Shown here: positions 49,293 through 61,000 of the stretch, piece after piece
Layout of the letters: every line of letters begins with the position of its first letter
Numbering within the stretch: the stretch's first letter is position 1
Origin: Phytophthora colocasiae
Taxonomy: Eukaryota > Oomycota > Peronosporomycetes > Peronosporales > Peronosporaceae
Length of the DNA: 64,000 bases
Reading direction: 5' to 3'
Assembly: GCA_018806915.1 (NCBI GenBank)
Contig: JAGKQI010000100.1
Coordinates: 2,418,001-2,482,000, forward strand
Position numbers and translations under genes: made by a program
The notes under the pieces: model-generated
What the model was told of the DNA's origin: nothing
Database searches by the model: none
The model's input: only the letters and a program-made list of their open reading frames with translations

Positions 49293-51671
49293 GTGTCCCT
49301 GACACTGGGCCGAGAGAGGCCGAAACTTGTGCGACGGCACGTACTCCGTCGAGTAGACGATCTTCGGCTAGGCGAAGACGTCGTAAGGCCCTTCGGGCGA
49401 GACGCTCTGCGTCTGTCTGAGTCATCCGTGACGTCAAGTGCCGACGCACCGGAGGGCTGTGGGCAGCTATACACTCTGGTTGATGGAGTGGGCGGTAGTG
49501 CCGAAGGCAGTGTCCTGCTGGACGACTTGCCAAGTGTTGACAAGCTCCTTGAGCTAGAAGAGATGTCCTTCGCCGACTTTGGCGATGCCTTGAAGGCTGG
49601 CGAATTCGCCGAGGTGGTCATCGTTCGACCTGAGGAGGAGTTAAACTCGTCGTCCCTCGTTGACGAGTCCGTCTTGGCCGAAGTCAAGAAGGCGTTGAAC
49701 GCCAGGAGTGGATCGGAGATCCTCAAGAATCCCTCGGATCCCTTCCACTCCTTGCTGAAGGAATATGGAGACGTTGTCTCGAAGGAACCACCGAGTGGCC
49801 TGCCTCCCGACCGAGGCGTTCGTCATGAGATCGACTTAGTTCCCGGAACTAAGTACTGCGTGACCCGACAGTGGCCTCTTCCTAAAGAGCAATGCGACGT
49901 CATTGACGCCTTCTTCCGTGCGAAGCACGCGGCGGGTCTCGTGCGCGAGAGCAAGTCTCCGCATTCCGCGCCAACGTTCTGTGTCAGAAAGCCGAATGGC
50001 AAGTGGCGTATCGTTCACGCTTTTAACAAGCTCAACACTGCCACGATTCCGGCGCAGACGCCGATTCCTAGGAAGGATGTTCTTCAGAACAACATGGTGG
50101 GTTGCACCATGTACAGTGCACTCGACTTAGTCGATGGGTACTATCAGCTGCTCATGCGAGCCAGTGATATTCCGCTTACAGCGGTGAGCACCCCGAGCGG
50201 TATGCTCTGGGAGTGGCTCGTCATGCCCCAAGGGCTCTCGAACGCGCCCGCAACGTTCAATCGTCTAGTGACGCAGCTGTTCAGGCCCCTACGGGCATTC
50301 GCACAAACGTACTTTGACGACGTGTTCGTCCACAGTCAGGCCGAACACGGCAAGACTGACGTTGAGGCACGTGGAACACGTGAGCTGTGCTCGAGTGCAT
50401 GCGCACGAACAAGCTGTACGCCAACGCAGACAAGTGCGTCTTTGGCGCGGAAGAAATCCTTCCTAGGGTGCTTCATTGGGAAGCATGGCCTTCGTGCTGA
50501 TCCAGCAAAGGTCAAGGCCATTGTGGATTGGCCGGTTCCCTTGAACCAGAAGGACTTGCGTAAGTGGCTGGGTTTGGCCAACTACTTGCACAAGTACAGC
50601 GAGAACTACGCTGAGTTGGCTCGGCCACTGACGGATCTCCTTAAGAAGGATGCCGAGTGGGTATGGCGTGCCGAGCACGAGAATGCGTTCACTTGTATCA
50701 AGGATAGCCTGCTTCAGGCACCGATACTGGCGCTGCCAGACCCCGCTCGTCCGTTTATTGTCGTCTGTGACGCCTCTGACTTTGCCATCGGCAGTGCTTT
50801 GCTACAAGCGGACGCCGAAGGGCGCGAACGCGTCATTGCGTTTGAGTCGCGACAGCTCAAGGCTGCTGAGAAGAACTATCCAGTTCATGACAAGGAGCTA
50901 CTTGCGATGAAGTACGCTCTCGTCAAATTCAGGGTTTACCTGCTCGGCTCCAAGCCGTTTGTGATCTACACGGATCATGCGTCACTACGCACAGCGACGC
51001 AGTCGCCTCACCTCTCGCAGAGGATGGCCCGATGGCTCTCCTTCTTTGCGGAGTATAACTTCGAGGTGAAGTACAAGCCTGGCAGGCAGAACGTCCTCGC
51101 TGACGCGTTATCACGTCGCCCGGACTATGAGTTATCTCATGTCACCTCGGTGACGTCGTCCGTGACGGACATGGTTCGAGCAGCGTACGCTCAGGACGAC
51201 TCTTGTGTCGCGTTGCTCCAAGCTCTGGGGAGCGATGAGTTTAAAGACTCAAAGGTGACTCTGTCACGACGCCTAAAGGCGAGACTCCAACGCTACAGCC
51301 TGGAAGGCGGTCTGCTGTACTACAGCACGGGTCAGGATGACCCACCACGAGTGGTAGTTCCTCACGATGAGGATCTCAAGTACCGTATCCTCTATGAGGC
51401 TCACGACACACCCACAGGCGGCCACCTCGGTCGCGAGAAGACGTACGGCTCGGTGAGCTCCATGTACTGGTGGCCGAAGATGTACAAGTGGGTCAGCACA
51501 TATGTGCGCACGTGCGAGACGTGTCAGCGGGTTAAACCCTCGCCGCATGCGGCTGCGCCTTTGGCGAGCTTACCTGTACCCTCTGGGTGTTGGCAGTCCA
51601 TAAGTATGGACTTTTGTGTTTGGCCTGCCGAAGGACTCGGCAGGCAACACGGGCGTGGTGGTCTTTGTTGA
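49293..51671 (+). pseudogene. Gypsy reverse transcriptase, RNase H and start of integrase
   Basis: A long frame with RT motifs (YCVTRQWPLPKEQ, SALDLVDGYYQL, VMPQGLSNAPATF, catalytic FDDVFVHS), RNase H (FIVVCDASDFAIG, VYTDHASL-like IYTDHASLRT, NVLADALSRR) and the integrase HHCC zinc finger (GGHLGREKTYG, CETCQRVK). Between about 50365 and 50455 the translation is out of phase and then recovers, so two compensating shifts are present. The true start lies further upstream, and the frame is lost near 51625. Confidence 0.82.
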
Positions 51672-52637
51672 CCGTCTGAGCAAGATGGCTCATCTAGCGG
51701 CTGTGCCGGACACCGTCGATGGTGCTGGTACAGCGACGATCTTCATCGATCGGGTCTTCCGCCAGCATGGGCTGCCTGAGACCATTGTCTCGGATCGAGA
51801 TCCCCGTTTCACGGGTCACTTCTGGACGTCCGTCTTCAAGGTACTGGGCACTCGACTGGACATGTCCACGGCGGACCATCCGCAGACCGACGGTCAGACC
51901 GAACGCGTGAACCGCGTTCTGGAGGACATCCTCCGCAGCGTATGCGCTGAAACGCCGAAGCGTTGGAGCGCTATGCTCCTCTCGTTGAGTTCTCCATGAA
52001 CAATGCGGTGCATGCCTCGACAGGCTTCACCCCGTTCTACGTGAACGGCCTTGCGCACCCGCGCGTTCCGCTCACTCCGCCACGCGGTAGCCTTGGGCTT
52101 GGTGGGGGAGAGGCTGTGCCGTCGCTCGACTCCGAGCTTGCTGATATCAGCCCTTCTGCTGTGCGTAAACAAGTCGATGACTTCCTCTCGGTGAGATTGA
52201 GCGTATTACGCCGTGTACGTGACGCGATGGCTGAAAGCCAAGACGTTCAGAAGGAACAAGCGGATACAAAAGGTAGAAGCAATGTATGGGAATTTAAGGT
52301 CGGTGACCAGGTTTTATTAAACGCTAAGAACCTACCTACACATGCAGTGTCAAATGTCTTTAAGACGAAATTGCGTCCGCGTTTCATCGGACCATTTACG
52401 GTCGTGGCCAAGAAGGGCCTGGCATACACGCTTGACTTGCCAAAGCGGATGCGAACACACCCGGTGTTCTACGTCGGCTTGCTTAAGCCATATCGGGACC
52501 CCGCGGGGGTGAGCGCGGAGGCGCTGGCACCGACGACACGTGCCCAGGCTGCGTCATCTGCAGCAGCAACGTCACCTGACCTCGCAACTCAGCGAGCTGG
52601 AAGCTCCTGCTGGTGCAGGCGAGCAGTCAGGGACTGA
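51616..52637 (+). pseudogene. Gypsy integrase catalytic core (frameshifted)
   Basis: The frame 51616-51999 carries VVFVDRLSKMAHL (first Asp), VSDRDPRFTGHFW (second Asp) and HPQTDGQTERVNR (region of the catalytic Glu). Another shift near 51985 moves to the frame 51963-52637, which has the GPY/F-type region (FKTKLRPRFIGPFTVV, LDLPKRMRTHPVFYV). Together with the pol frame this completes the integrase. Confidence 0.8.
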
Positions 52638-53115
52638 GGACCTTCGAGCCAAGCCATCCGGCTTTCAATCTCCTCCATGTCATGAGCGAGACGGGCATGC
52701 GAATGCCAAACACTCTCGACGTTCCCTTGAAGGGACTGAGTCTGACTCCGGAGAGTACCGATCGAGTGATCGAGTTGGTACCAGGCGCGATGCGACAAAT
52801 AGCGCTCGCCACACTCATCGAGTACGGCGTTCCGCAGCGAATCGGCCTCCTCAGACGTTGCTCGATGAGCAGGGGACTACCCACTACCACGTGGAGCGCC
52901 TGATGGCGCGGCGTCGCCACCGTAGTCAAAACCAGTATCTGGTGAAGTGGCGTGGATATCCTCATTCCCAAAACTCGTGGGAGTTTGAAGGGTCCCTGAG
53001 GCAGGACTGCCCTGACGTCGTGGACGCTTTTGATCGCGAAGATCGGGGCGCCCGAAGGGCTCGAGGTCGACCACTCGGTCGACACCCGCTTCTCACCACT
53101 AGTGTGAGAAGCTGA
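52540..53115 (+). CDS. Gypsy C-terminal chromodomain region
   Basis: After a low-complexity linker the frame reads VERLMARRRHRSQNQYLVKW and SWEFEGSLRQD, the aromatic-cage pattern of a chromodomain. It would steer integration toward particular chromatin. It stops at 53115, followed by an unusually long untranslated stretch before the 3' LTR. Confidence 0.75.
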   Translation: MPRLRHLQQQRHLTSQLSELEAPAGAGEQSGTEDLRAKPSGFQSPPCHERDGHANAKHSRRSLEGTESDSGEYRSSDRVGTRRDATNSARHTHRVRRSAANRPPQTLLDEQGTTHYHVERLMARRRHRSQNQYLVKWRGYPHSQNSWEFEGSLRQDCPDVVDAFDREDRGARRARGRPLGRHPLLTTSVRS

Positions 53116-53131
53116 CGGACAACAGCCGAGC

Positions 53132-54491
53132 TCAGGCTCTGGTCCGTGGCTGGCACAGCCAGCGAGTCTCCTCGGAGACTGAAGGAGCATCCTGCGAAGC
53201 AGGGATAGTGGCCTGAGAGGCGGGAGCCACTGCCGTCGTGTGACGAGGAAAGCGGCCGGGCCGCACGCGTATCTTCGCGTACTGGAAGAGTAGACCTCGG
53301 GCGAGGCGGACGTCCACCTCGGCGCAGCTCTCCATGAGCCGGTCAAACGACGCGAGCTTCCGTGAAGCCTCGGCCCAGGTGGCCACATGGACCATGTAGT
53401 CCCGGGTGGTCTCTCCGGTTTGGAGCAGGAGTGGATAAGTCCTCATCTGAGGCACAGACTCCCGTCGCCGTTGCTTATCTAAGCGTTGCCGATACTCGGC
53501 GAGTGTGCACACCTGCGGGTCAGGAAACGCTCATGGAGCCCCTGTCGCTGCTGAGTCTCAGCCACCGTACGTGGAGGATTGCCTATGGCGTAACCATGCA
53601 GGTTTGGCTGCGCCATCAACTGCTTCACCTGCTCGGCAGGGTCGCGAGGCTCGAAGCCGTAGTCGCGCCGCGACGAAGTCCCCACGATGTCCCGTTGGAC
53701 CGGTCGACGTGACTCTGGAGCACCGCTCAGGAAGCCTCCTGTGCCTCATCCAGAGGGTTGGTGATCGCGTCTTCGACTCCCTTGAGTGACTCTGGCTCAT
53801 CGCGAGCAGGAAGCGGTGGTGCGTTGCGCAACGCGTTGAGCACGAGGCTCGAAGGTCCCTCCGGGAACGGATTGGGCTGCCGCAGCTGCCGAGGAATTGA
53901 GTACCGACGCGGATCGCGTGGAGAGCGCAGCTCAGATCGGGTCGTCCGAGGGCTCGCAGGAGCAGGAGACGCATGGGCATCGCCCTGTTCGGACTCCTCG
54001 TAGTCCACTTCGACCTCGCCTTCCTCTGTAGGAGAGCGACGTGGGTCGCGCGTCGGCGACGCTGTCGTGTACTCGAAGGGTGAGCCACCGCTACCACTTG
54101 ACGTCGGGCTGGCCTTGAACATCGCTCCGTAGCGAAGGCGAGACGCCGCGAAATACTCCGAATCGGAGAGCGTGAGAGGAGCCGAGGGCTCAGACCGGAA
54201 AGCGCTGAGGCGCTGGGGCGTAGACGCCTGGTCACTGGACACCTCAGGAGCGGTTGGCTCGCTGGGGAGAATTGAAGAATGTGCTCGTTGAGCCAGCGCA
54301 CCCGCGCACTCTCGTTGAGAGATTTCTTTTATCGGAAAGTTGCCGGTGACAGGCCTTGACAAGGCAGTTATGTCTACAGTTGTAGATACTCCGTATCCAC
54401 GGTTTGGTGGGGGAGGGTGTAACGGGGTTACACGGCGCTGCGCGCCTTGGCTACAATAGGTGTGGTATACACCATCCAGGTCACAAGTCAC
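53132..54491 (-). CDS. Antisense ORFs between chromodomain and 3' LTR
   Basis: The minus strand is coding-like over 1.36 kb. A 254-codon frame 54491-53727 starts inside the 3' LTR and carries an Asp/Glu- and Ser/Pro-rich region and SPRDPRRYSIPRQLRQPNPF. A second frame (53685-53479) has RDYGFEPRDPAEQVKQLM. A third (53512-53132) has LAEYRQRLDKQRRRE, VATWAEASRKLASFDRLMES and helices. One-base shifts link them, as in the sense genes. It could be an accessory antisense gene of the element. No family is recognised, and a real start is uncertain. Confidence 0.45.
54406..54417 (+). other. Gypsy polypurine tract
   Basis: ggtgggggaggg directly 5' of the right LTR, the expected primer for plus-strand DNA synthesis. 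Confidence 0.7.
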
Positions 54492-54829
54492 AGATCCGTG
54501 TACAACACATAGTGTTTCTCACACGTCACACATGTAGCCAGTTGCTGGCTGTTAGCTCAGAGCCACACATTACATTTGATTAGGATTTAGTATGTTAGAT
54601 ACTAAATCCGTTACATTCAGGATTAGGGCAATAAAATAAATAAAAATCAGTTTGCATTTTACATAATTAGTGTTAGTTCCTTTATTATAGGGACACTGAT
54701 TGTGAGAGTCCCGTATTTAGTGGACTACTTGGTTCTTGTATAGAACCGAAGGCTAGTGCCTTGCAAGCAGGACTCTACGAGTCAACCCAACTTCCTCTGT
54801 GCCGTGCACACCTACGCAGCCCCGCTGCA
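54418..54829 (+). repeat. Gypsy 3' LTR
   Basis: 412 bp matching the 5' LTR with one substitution; followed by gtcta. Confidence 0.95.
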
Positions 54830-54834
54830 GTCTA

Positions 54835-56164
54835 CCAGACACAACACCTTGAAGTTATGGGCACTTTGTTCAGGGAGCTATGCAGTGTCATGACTGAAGA
54901 CGATATAAACGCCAGACAGCTACTCAACTTCCGCATTCATCGGTTTCTGGGTCTTGCACGCGTCATCCGGCGCATCCATTTACTGTGGGACCCACTTGAG
55001 GCCTGGTATGAAGAGCGAGCGACCAAAGCCAGACGCGAAAATGTGGTTCCGCCGGCAGCTTTCCCGCTGGCTCGGGATAAAATGGAGCTTATCCAGGTGC
55101 TGTCACTACTTGAGCCATTTTCAATGCTCAGTCACATTGGCCAGGCCGAGTCGGGCAACCAGTGCAATGTGCTCCTCTCGCTCTACAAATTGCGAATCTC
55201 TGTGTTGGATGTCACTACACCATTGAAGGACTGCCGATCGACCAAGACGGACAAACAGTTTTTCAGGCCGGATGACCTCTATATTTTGGCAACGACAACT
55301 CGTGCTCTTCTTCATAAAGCTTTCCACCGAGTGTTCTTTCGACGGTACACTGACCGCCACGTTATGAACTCCTGCTCCTACGCCTTCGAGATGCAGTTGC
55401 TTTTGCACCCCAATTTTAAAAATCCCGATGGAGCTTTGAAAAAGGTTGTCCTAAGGTCTAACCTACAAGCAGGAGCTTCACAGCAGGTGGCCGACCGTCA
55501 CTACGCCAAGGTTAGGCGCAAAGTGATCGATGGAGCTCGAAACATAATGGTTGCAGTCGATACGCAGCCTACTTCGCCTGGTATCGTTGCCCCACCACCC
55601 GAAGTAGTTTTTTCTGAAGACGTTATGGATCTATTTGCCGAGACAGCGGACGAAGTCTTGCCACCCCCAGCGGATACGCAGACAGCACTGCACGAGCAGC
55701 GAATTGACGAAGAGCTGGATCGCTGGCTAACTACCCCTACCTCACTGCGAGCGGTACGCCCAGGAGAACCTGAACCGGTCCTCAGCTTCTGGAAGCGCCA
55801 ACAAGAGCACGGAAACTTTCGACTTCTCTGTCTGGTCGCGCGTGTCTTGTTCTCGATTCCCTCGTCTTCGGCCCAAATTGAAAGAGATTTTGGAACAGCC
55901 GGGAGGATGGTTACACCACAGCGCAGCTCGTTGGCTCCATACAACGTGGATATGGCGACTTTTCTAAACTGCAACAGAAGCTACGTGGATATAACGCAGT
56001 GCCCAAAGCTATCCCCTAATGTTGCAGAAGAACGGTTGCCGTCAAACGTCTTGGTGAATATGATACAAGATCTGGATGATGAGTTTGGGTCGCTTGCGAA
56101 TATGTTCTCGGGTGAAAGCATGGACTTAGTCCTCTCAGATACTGACGGCGTGGACGAAGGCTAG
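54835..56164 (+). pseudogene. hAT transposase, C-terminal half
   Basis: The coding region resumes exactly after the Gypsy target duplication and is open to 56164 (about 440 codons). It shows the helical insertion domain and near the end the hAT dimerisation signature (FWKRQQ..., LCLVARVLFSIPSSSAQIER, FGTAGRMVTPQRSSL). The frame joins the N-terminal half across the 5-bp duplication, confirming that the Gypsy landed inside this gene. Confidence 0.82.
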
Positions 56165-56231
56165 CTGTCATGGAAGGCTACAGAGAAGTACGTATGTTAG
56201 TGCACACAATACATGGACATTTATGATGTTA

Positions 56232-57348
56232 TCATGAAAGCCGAACTTTGGATTTCTGGCCGAGCAACTCCGCCGCTCGAGTAGCTGCACGGGCACGTAC
56301 AGCAGCCTGTGCCTCTTTTTTAATCCGATCGATCTTAGCTCGATCTCTGCGCTCCTGACGCCGCAATACGCGACCTGCTTCATCTTCCTGTACTTCATCC
56401 TCTTGAGCTCGCTTCTTCCTCCCCAGCCGTCGTTCAGGTCTTGGTTTTGACTTGTTAGAAGCGGTTATTTTCTTGGTTGGATCTGTCGGTGACGTACATG
56501 TCGATGCTGTCGAAGTCACTGTGCTAGAGCACGTCAGCACCGTCGAACTCACCTGCTTAGCAACCACATCGGGGCCTTGGTTTCTGCAGCAGACTTGGCC
56601 ACTATCACCACTTGCCGGAGTCGCTCCTCGACATGATCTTTAATGTCTTCGCTCTGTTGCTCCTGACGCTTCCGTGCTGCACTGTCGTACTGGTCAAGGA
56701 TTCCTCGGACTAACGCGACAACGCGTGCTTCAGATTGAGCAAATGCATTCTCGTGAGCAACACTGCGGCCCTTCAGCTCTTCTTGCACGATGCCACGTGC
56801 ATTGCCTTCTGCGTGCTGAAGTGCGAGCTGGAAGCGATCTTCAATGCACTTGTTGATGTCCTGGCGTAAATCCTTGATGCGCTGGTCAGCGCGCCTGGTG
56901 ACCTCCTGTTCAATGTGCTGAAGCGCAACCCGCTCAGCCAATTGACCCTCGGCAATGGCCCTAGCTTGATCCTGGGCTCCATGTTGGAGCTGCTGGAGAA
57001 CATCGCGGATGCGCGCGTCGACGCGGTGCTCTAATGTAGATGGGTCACCGTAGGTTTGCTGGATGGCAAGAACTAACGCATTGCTTCGCGCTTCTGCCTC
57101 CTCTCGTGCAGCTGCTACACGCTGCTCGATGAATCGCTGCTGCTCTTCTTCATGGAGGGACTGACGATGATCTGGTGCTCTGCGATGCTGTTTGCCTGAG
57201 CTGACACATGGGCGAGCGCCAACCCGAGCCGTTCGCTGTCGATGTGGTAGTGCTCGGGCAGCTCGACGATCGGTAGATCATCCATCGGAAGTTCTGCGGC
57301 GTTGAAGTTGCCAAAATGCTGGTTGTACATGGCTCGTCGAGGTGTCAT
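56232..57348 (-). pseudogene. Coiled-coil protein beside the hAT element (frame-broken)
   Basis: On the minus strand an ORF starts MTPRRAMYNQHFGNFN at 57348. After a shift near 57150 a long coiled coil follows (RVAAAREEAEARSNAL, QDQARAIAEGQLAERVALQ, ADQRIKDLRQDINKCIEDRF) to about 56549. A third frame to 56232 is Lys/Arg-rich (KIDRIKKEAQAAVRARA). The last junction could be a GT-AG intron (gtgagttc...). It may be a second gene of the hAT element or an unrelated host gene; unknown function. Confidence 0.45.
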
Positions 57349-57682
57349 TCACGCGCGCGGATCTAAATCATTGGTAGCCATCATAATTTTTACCAATAAA
57401 TAACAAGTAACTTGGCCAATGAGAGGCCCGGGTTTATGGAACGAGCCGGGTTCTCCCTCAGGTTCGGTTCGCCGTCGTTCTGTGGGAATTGGGCTCTCTG
57501 CCCAGTTCGGGTTCAAAAATAACAGTAGAACCGTGGTTCTGGTTCGGTGGTGGATTTAGTGACAGATAGATTTCGACAATGTGAAAGATGTATCGACATT
57601 CTTCAAAGTCACCTGGTTCTGTATCTAACGATTTACCTCAGTGAAACAAAAGTATGCATGAAAAATGGCTTTAGTTTTTTTA
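57349..57682. other. Spacer with imperfect ggttc-rich words
   Basis: Several variants of gggttc/ggttcggt occur between 57450 and 57560. They may belong to the end of the hAT element, but no matching left end was found. Confidence 0.4.
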
Positions 57683-58053
57683 TTACCAAAACTCTCTTAG
57701 CGTAGGGAACTTGCCAACACACTGCATCACGTCCACCCCGAAATCAGGTTTCCATTCTTCCCCCTCCATAGTTCCATACGGTTGTTCTTTGAACTTGTCG
57801 TACGTACCTGCCTCAACCAAGAAGAGAAGAGTGTGCGTATACTCTGCAAACTCTTCGCGGCCCACCAAATTGTCAACAACCTCTTTGAAAAAATTGAGCC
57901 AGACGGGACGCTTCAAACTCACAGTCGCCTGAAGGTAGAGAACACGACGTTCAGCTGGTACAACGAGAACACCATCGACAGAAAAGTTCTTCGACATGGG
58001 CCGATACACCATCTCTTCAGTTTGGATATCCGATTTCTTTCGAATTTCTTTAA

Positions 58054-61000
58054 CCCCTTGGTTCCCAACGTCGTAAGTTACGACTTAACGAAATCGTACG
58101 TCGTAAGTTACGACGAAAATCGTCGAACAATAGAAAATGGCTCGGAAAATGAAATCCAATACTTTAATCAAGTCATTTCTTCTCTCGCTCAAAGCATAAG
58201 ATGATGGAGGTCTTTCGGTCAATTACAGAAATCGGACAGGGATAGGTAATGTAAAGGCATGGCGCCCGTTGCGCAGCTGATGATCGCTCATTCCAGAATT
58301 TCCTCCATGGCGCGCATCCGATCCACTGGCCGACAGAAACCTGCCGTTTCCCCCCACGATGTCGACTTCCGGCACCTCTGGAGGCAGCTACGAGAGGCGG
58401 GATGGAGATCTAGACGTCCCAAGGGCCTCGAGAACGACTGGACGTACTTGAAACCTGGTGCCTCGACAAACGGCACGGTTGGAGCCGACATCTTCGTTGG
58501 TGAGGCTGCTGTAGTAGCCTACGTGATTGACTCTGGATTGCTGGCGACTGACAACGAGGTGAGCCGTTTGTATGCGATGATGAGTGGGAATTACTACTAA
58601 ACTAATCGATGTACCAGGATGAGGCGGCTGAAGAGAACGATAGCAAAAGTGGGGACGAGATGCAGCATGATGAAGACGATGAAACTGGAGAAATAGTTGA
58701 GGACGTAGTGCGAGCATCGCAGATCAACACCACCGTGGAGTTATCCCAGGGCACCATGGATGCCATGTTCGGCTCGCCACCGCCCAGTGAAGAGAAGTTA
58801 TCACAAGGAGCAGTTGCTCGTGCGTTCGAGCTCTCTCAAGGCGGCAGTCAGTCAGAGCCGGATATACTGGAAGGAGCGATTCAATTGCAGCACATGTCGG
58901 GTGCTTCAGGAGCCGAAAGTGCGGAATCAGATGCACCTATGACCAGACGACTACGCCCACGGCGAGAGTTTAAGCGTGATGTGAATTTTGTGGAGGAGAA
59001 TGAGAACCTGGATGATTACGAGCAGTTGAGCTCGGGTGAAAGCGACGGCGACGCGATAGCCGATACTGATGAAGATAATGTGGAACCACGTGGCATGGAT
59101 GAGGCCGAAGATGCCATTTCAGACACAGACGCACTTGAGCTGGATGAGGCTTTTCTGGCTTCGCTTAGCATAGGTGACAATGTGGAACTAGGCCGAGAAG
59201 CCCTTGCAAGAAGACAAGACGCGCTTCGGTCAATGTGTTGGACCCAGCCTTCATCGAACTTTGAAATTGCCGATGGATACCCCGGCCTTACAGCTGAAGA
59301 AGCACGACCAGTCGCCGAACTACAGAGCCTCTGTGACTCGCCCCTGGACACTTTTTTTTACTTTGCGCCAAAGTCTATGTGGATCGATATCTGCGAAGAA
59401 ACGAACCGCTATCGCTCACAGCAGATGCTCCCAAGGGCCCAGAGGGTGCATGTGAAGCAGAAAGAACGTCGAGGAACGCCTGTAGAAACTGTGAAGCAAA
59501 TAATGCGCCGACTTCGATTGAAGCCAGAATATGAAACTCACGAACTACTCCATGTGATGGGGCTTCTAGTAGCGCACATGTTGTGCCCGCCACAACGACG
59601 ATTTTCTCAGCACTGGTCCATGACCGAGGATGGTGCTGTTCCTGCTGGGACCTTCGGCAAATATATGCCACGAAATCGGTGTCAAGACATTCTACGAGAT
59701 CTTCATTTCGTGGATAATAAAGGTGACCGGACACGAGACAAGTTGAGAAAGCTACGACCAGTTGTGGACAAGATTCAACAGCGTTTTCTTGCCGGCTGGA
59801 CATTACCTGCAGTTTTCTCATTCGATGAAGGAGTTCTACCAGCTACATCAAGACGGAACACCACTCGGATGTTTATGCCCGATAAACCGCATAGATACGG
59901 CTCGAAGATGTTCATGACCTGTGATAGCAAGACTGCGTACTGCCACAGGTGAGGCTGTTTTTCTCGTTGAAATTTCAATGATGTAAGTTACTACTTTGGA
60001 ACTGACCTCGTAATTTAATGTCGTCACTTTGGAGATTCGAGATTTACGTTGGTAAGATGAAGGCTCCCGAAGACCAGGCCGACGCATTCGACCATAAGAC
60101 CGGAGCTGCAGTGGTAATCCGCAATTTGAAGATTGTACTAGCAAATGATCACCGAGAATTCCACGCAGTCACCATCGACCGCTTCTATTCGTCAATTCCG
60201 CTGGCCATTGAGTTGCTGTCAATGCACGTGTACGTCATTGGGACGATAATGACTGGGCGCCTCGGGTTCGACCGCAACGTCATAGAGACACGAAAGACTC
60301 GACCTAGAAGCCTTCCTCGAGGATCGTTCACGTTTTCCCGCTCTCTGACTGTGCCAAGTATGATCGCGTTTCACTGGTGGGACCGTAAACCGGTCCACTA
60401 CCTGTGTACAGGATCTGTGATGACAGCATCAATGATCAATCGCAACTTGAAAGGAGAAGGACCAACGACAGTGCCCTGCCCCAAGGCAGTAAACGATTAT
60501 CAGGGTTGGATGGGCGGAGTGGATGTGCATGACCAACTCCGTCTCCAGTCCTTTTCGCTCCAGACGTCCGTTCGTTTCTCAAAGTACTATAAGAGCCTAT
60601 TCCTCGGTCTCATTGATATGGTCATGGTGAATTCCTACATCTCACACAAAGCGGTGTGTACCTTGACGAATAAACCGGCGATGAAGCGTGGAGAATGGTA
60701 CGCCTTGCTACACAAGCAGTTACTCCAGCTGAAAGAGCAAGATTTCGTTGAGTGTCGTCGACACCTTCTCCCGGAAGCAAGAAGCACAGACGAAAACGCG
60801 TAGGCCACTCCCTCATCCAGTTCGACGACTGGGTAACGGTATCTGGCGTTCAGAAACGACGGCAACGATCTTGTAAAGTTTGCGCACTGCTTCGCGGGGA
60901 GCGAAAGAAGTCATTTCAAACCACGTTCTACTGCGAACAGTGCTCCATCGATGATGCAAAATGCTATCTGTGTCCAAAGGCAAGACGTGAGTACAAGGGT

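Larger units (their letters stand above)
46956..54829 (+). mobile_element. Gypsy chromovirus LTR retrotransposon, complete but frame-broken
   Basis: 7874 bp with two 412-bp LTRs (46956-47367 and 54418-54829) that differ at one position (cggag/cgggg), flanked by the 5-bp target duplication gtcta (46951-46955 and 54830-54834). A primer-binding-site-like tggtagcacttg follows the left LTR and a purine tract (ggtgggggaggg) precedes the right one. The order gag, protease, RT, RNase H, integrase, chromodomain defines a chromovirus. Several single-base frameshifts interrupt gag, RT and integrase. It sits inside the hAT transposase gene. Confidence 0.95.

Noticed and set aside
49100..49726. 208-codon minus-strand ORF within the Gypsy pol region
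   Set aside because: Opposite the coding strand of pol; Ser/Arg/Thr low-complexity typical of shadow frames.
57349..57600. Right terminal repeat of the hAT element
   Set aside because: Words such as gggttc recur, but no matching inverted sequence was found near 45600-45900.
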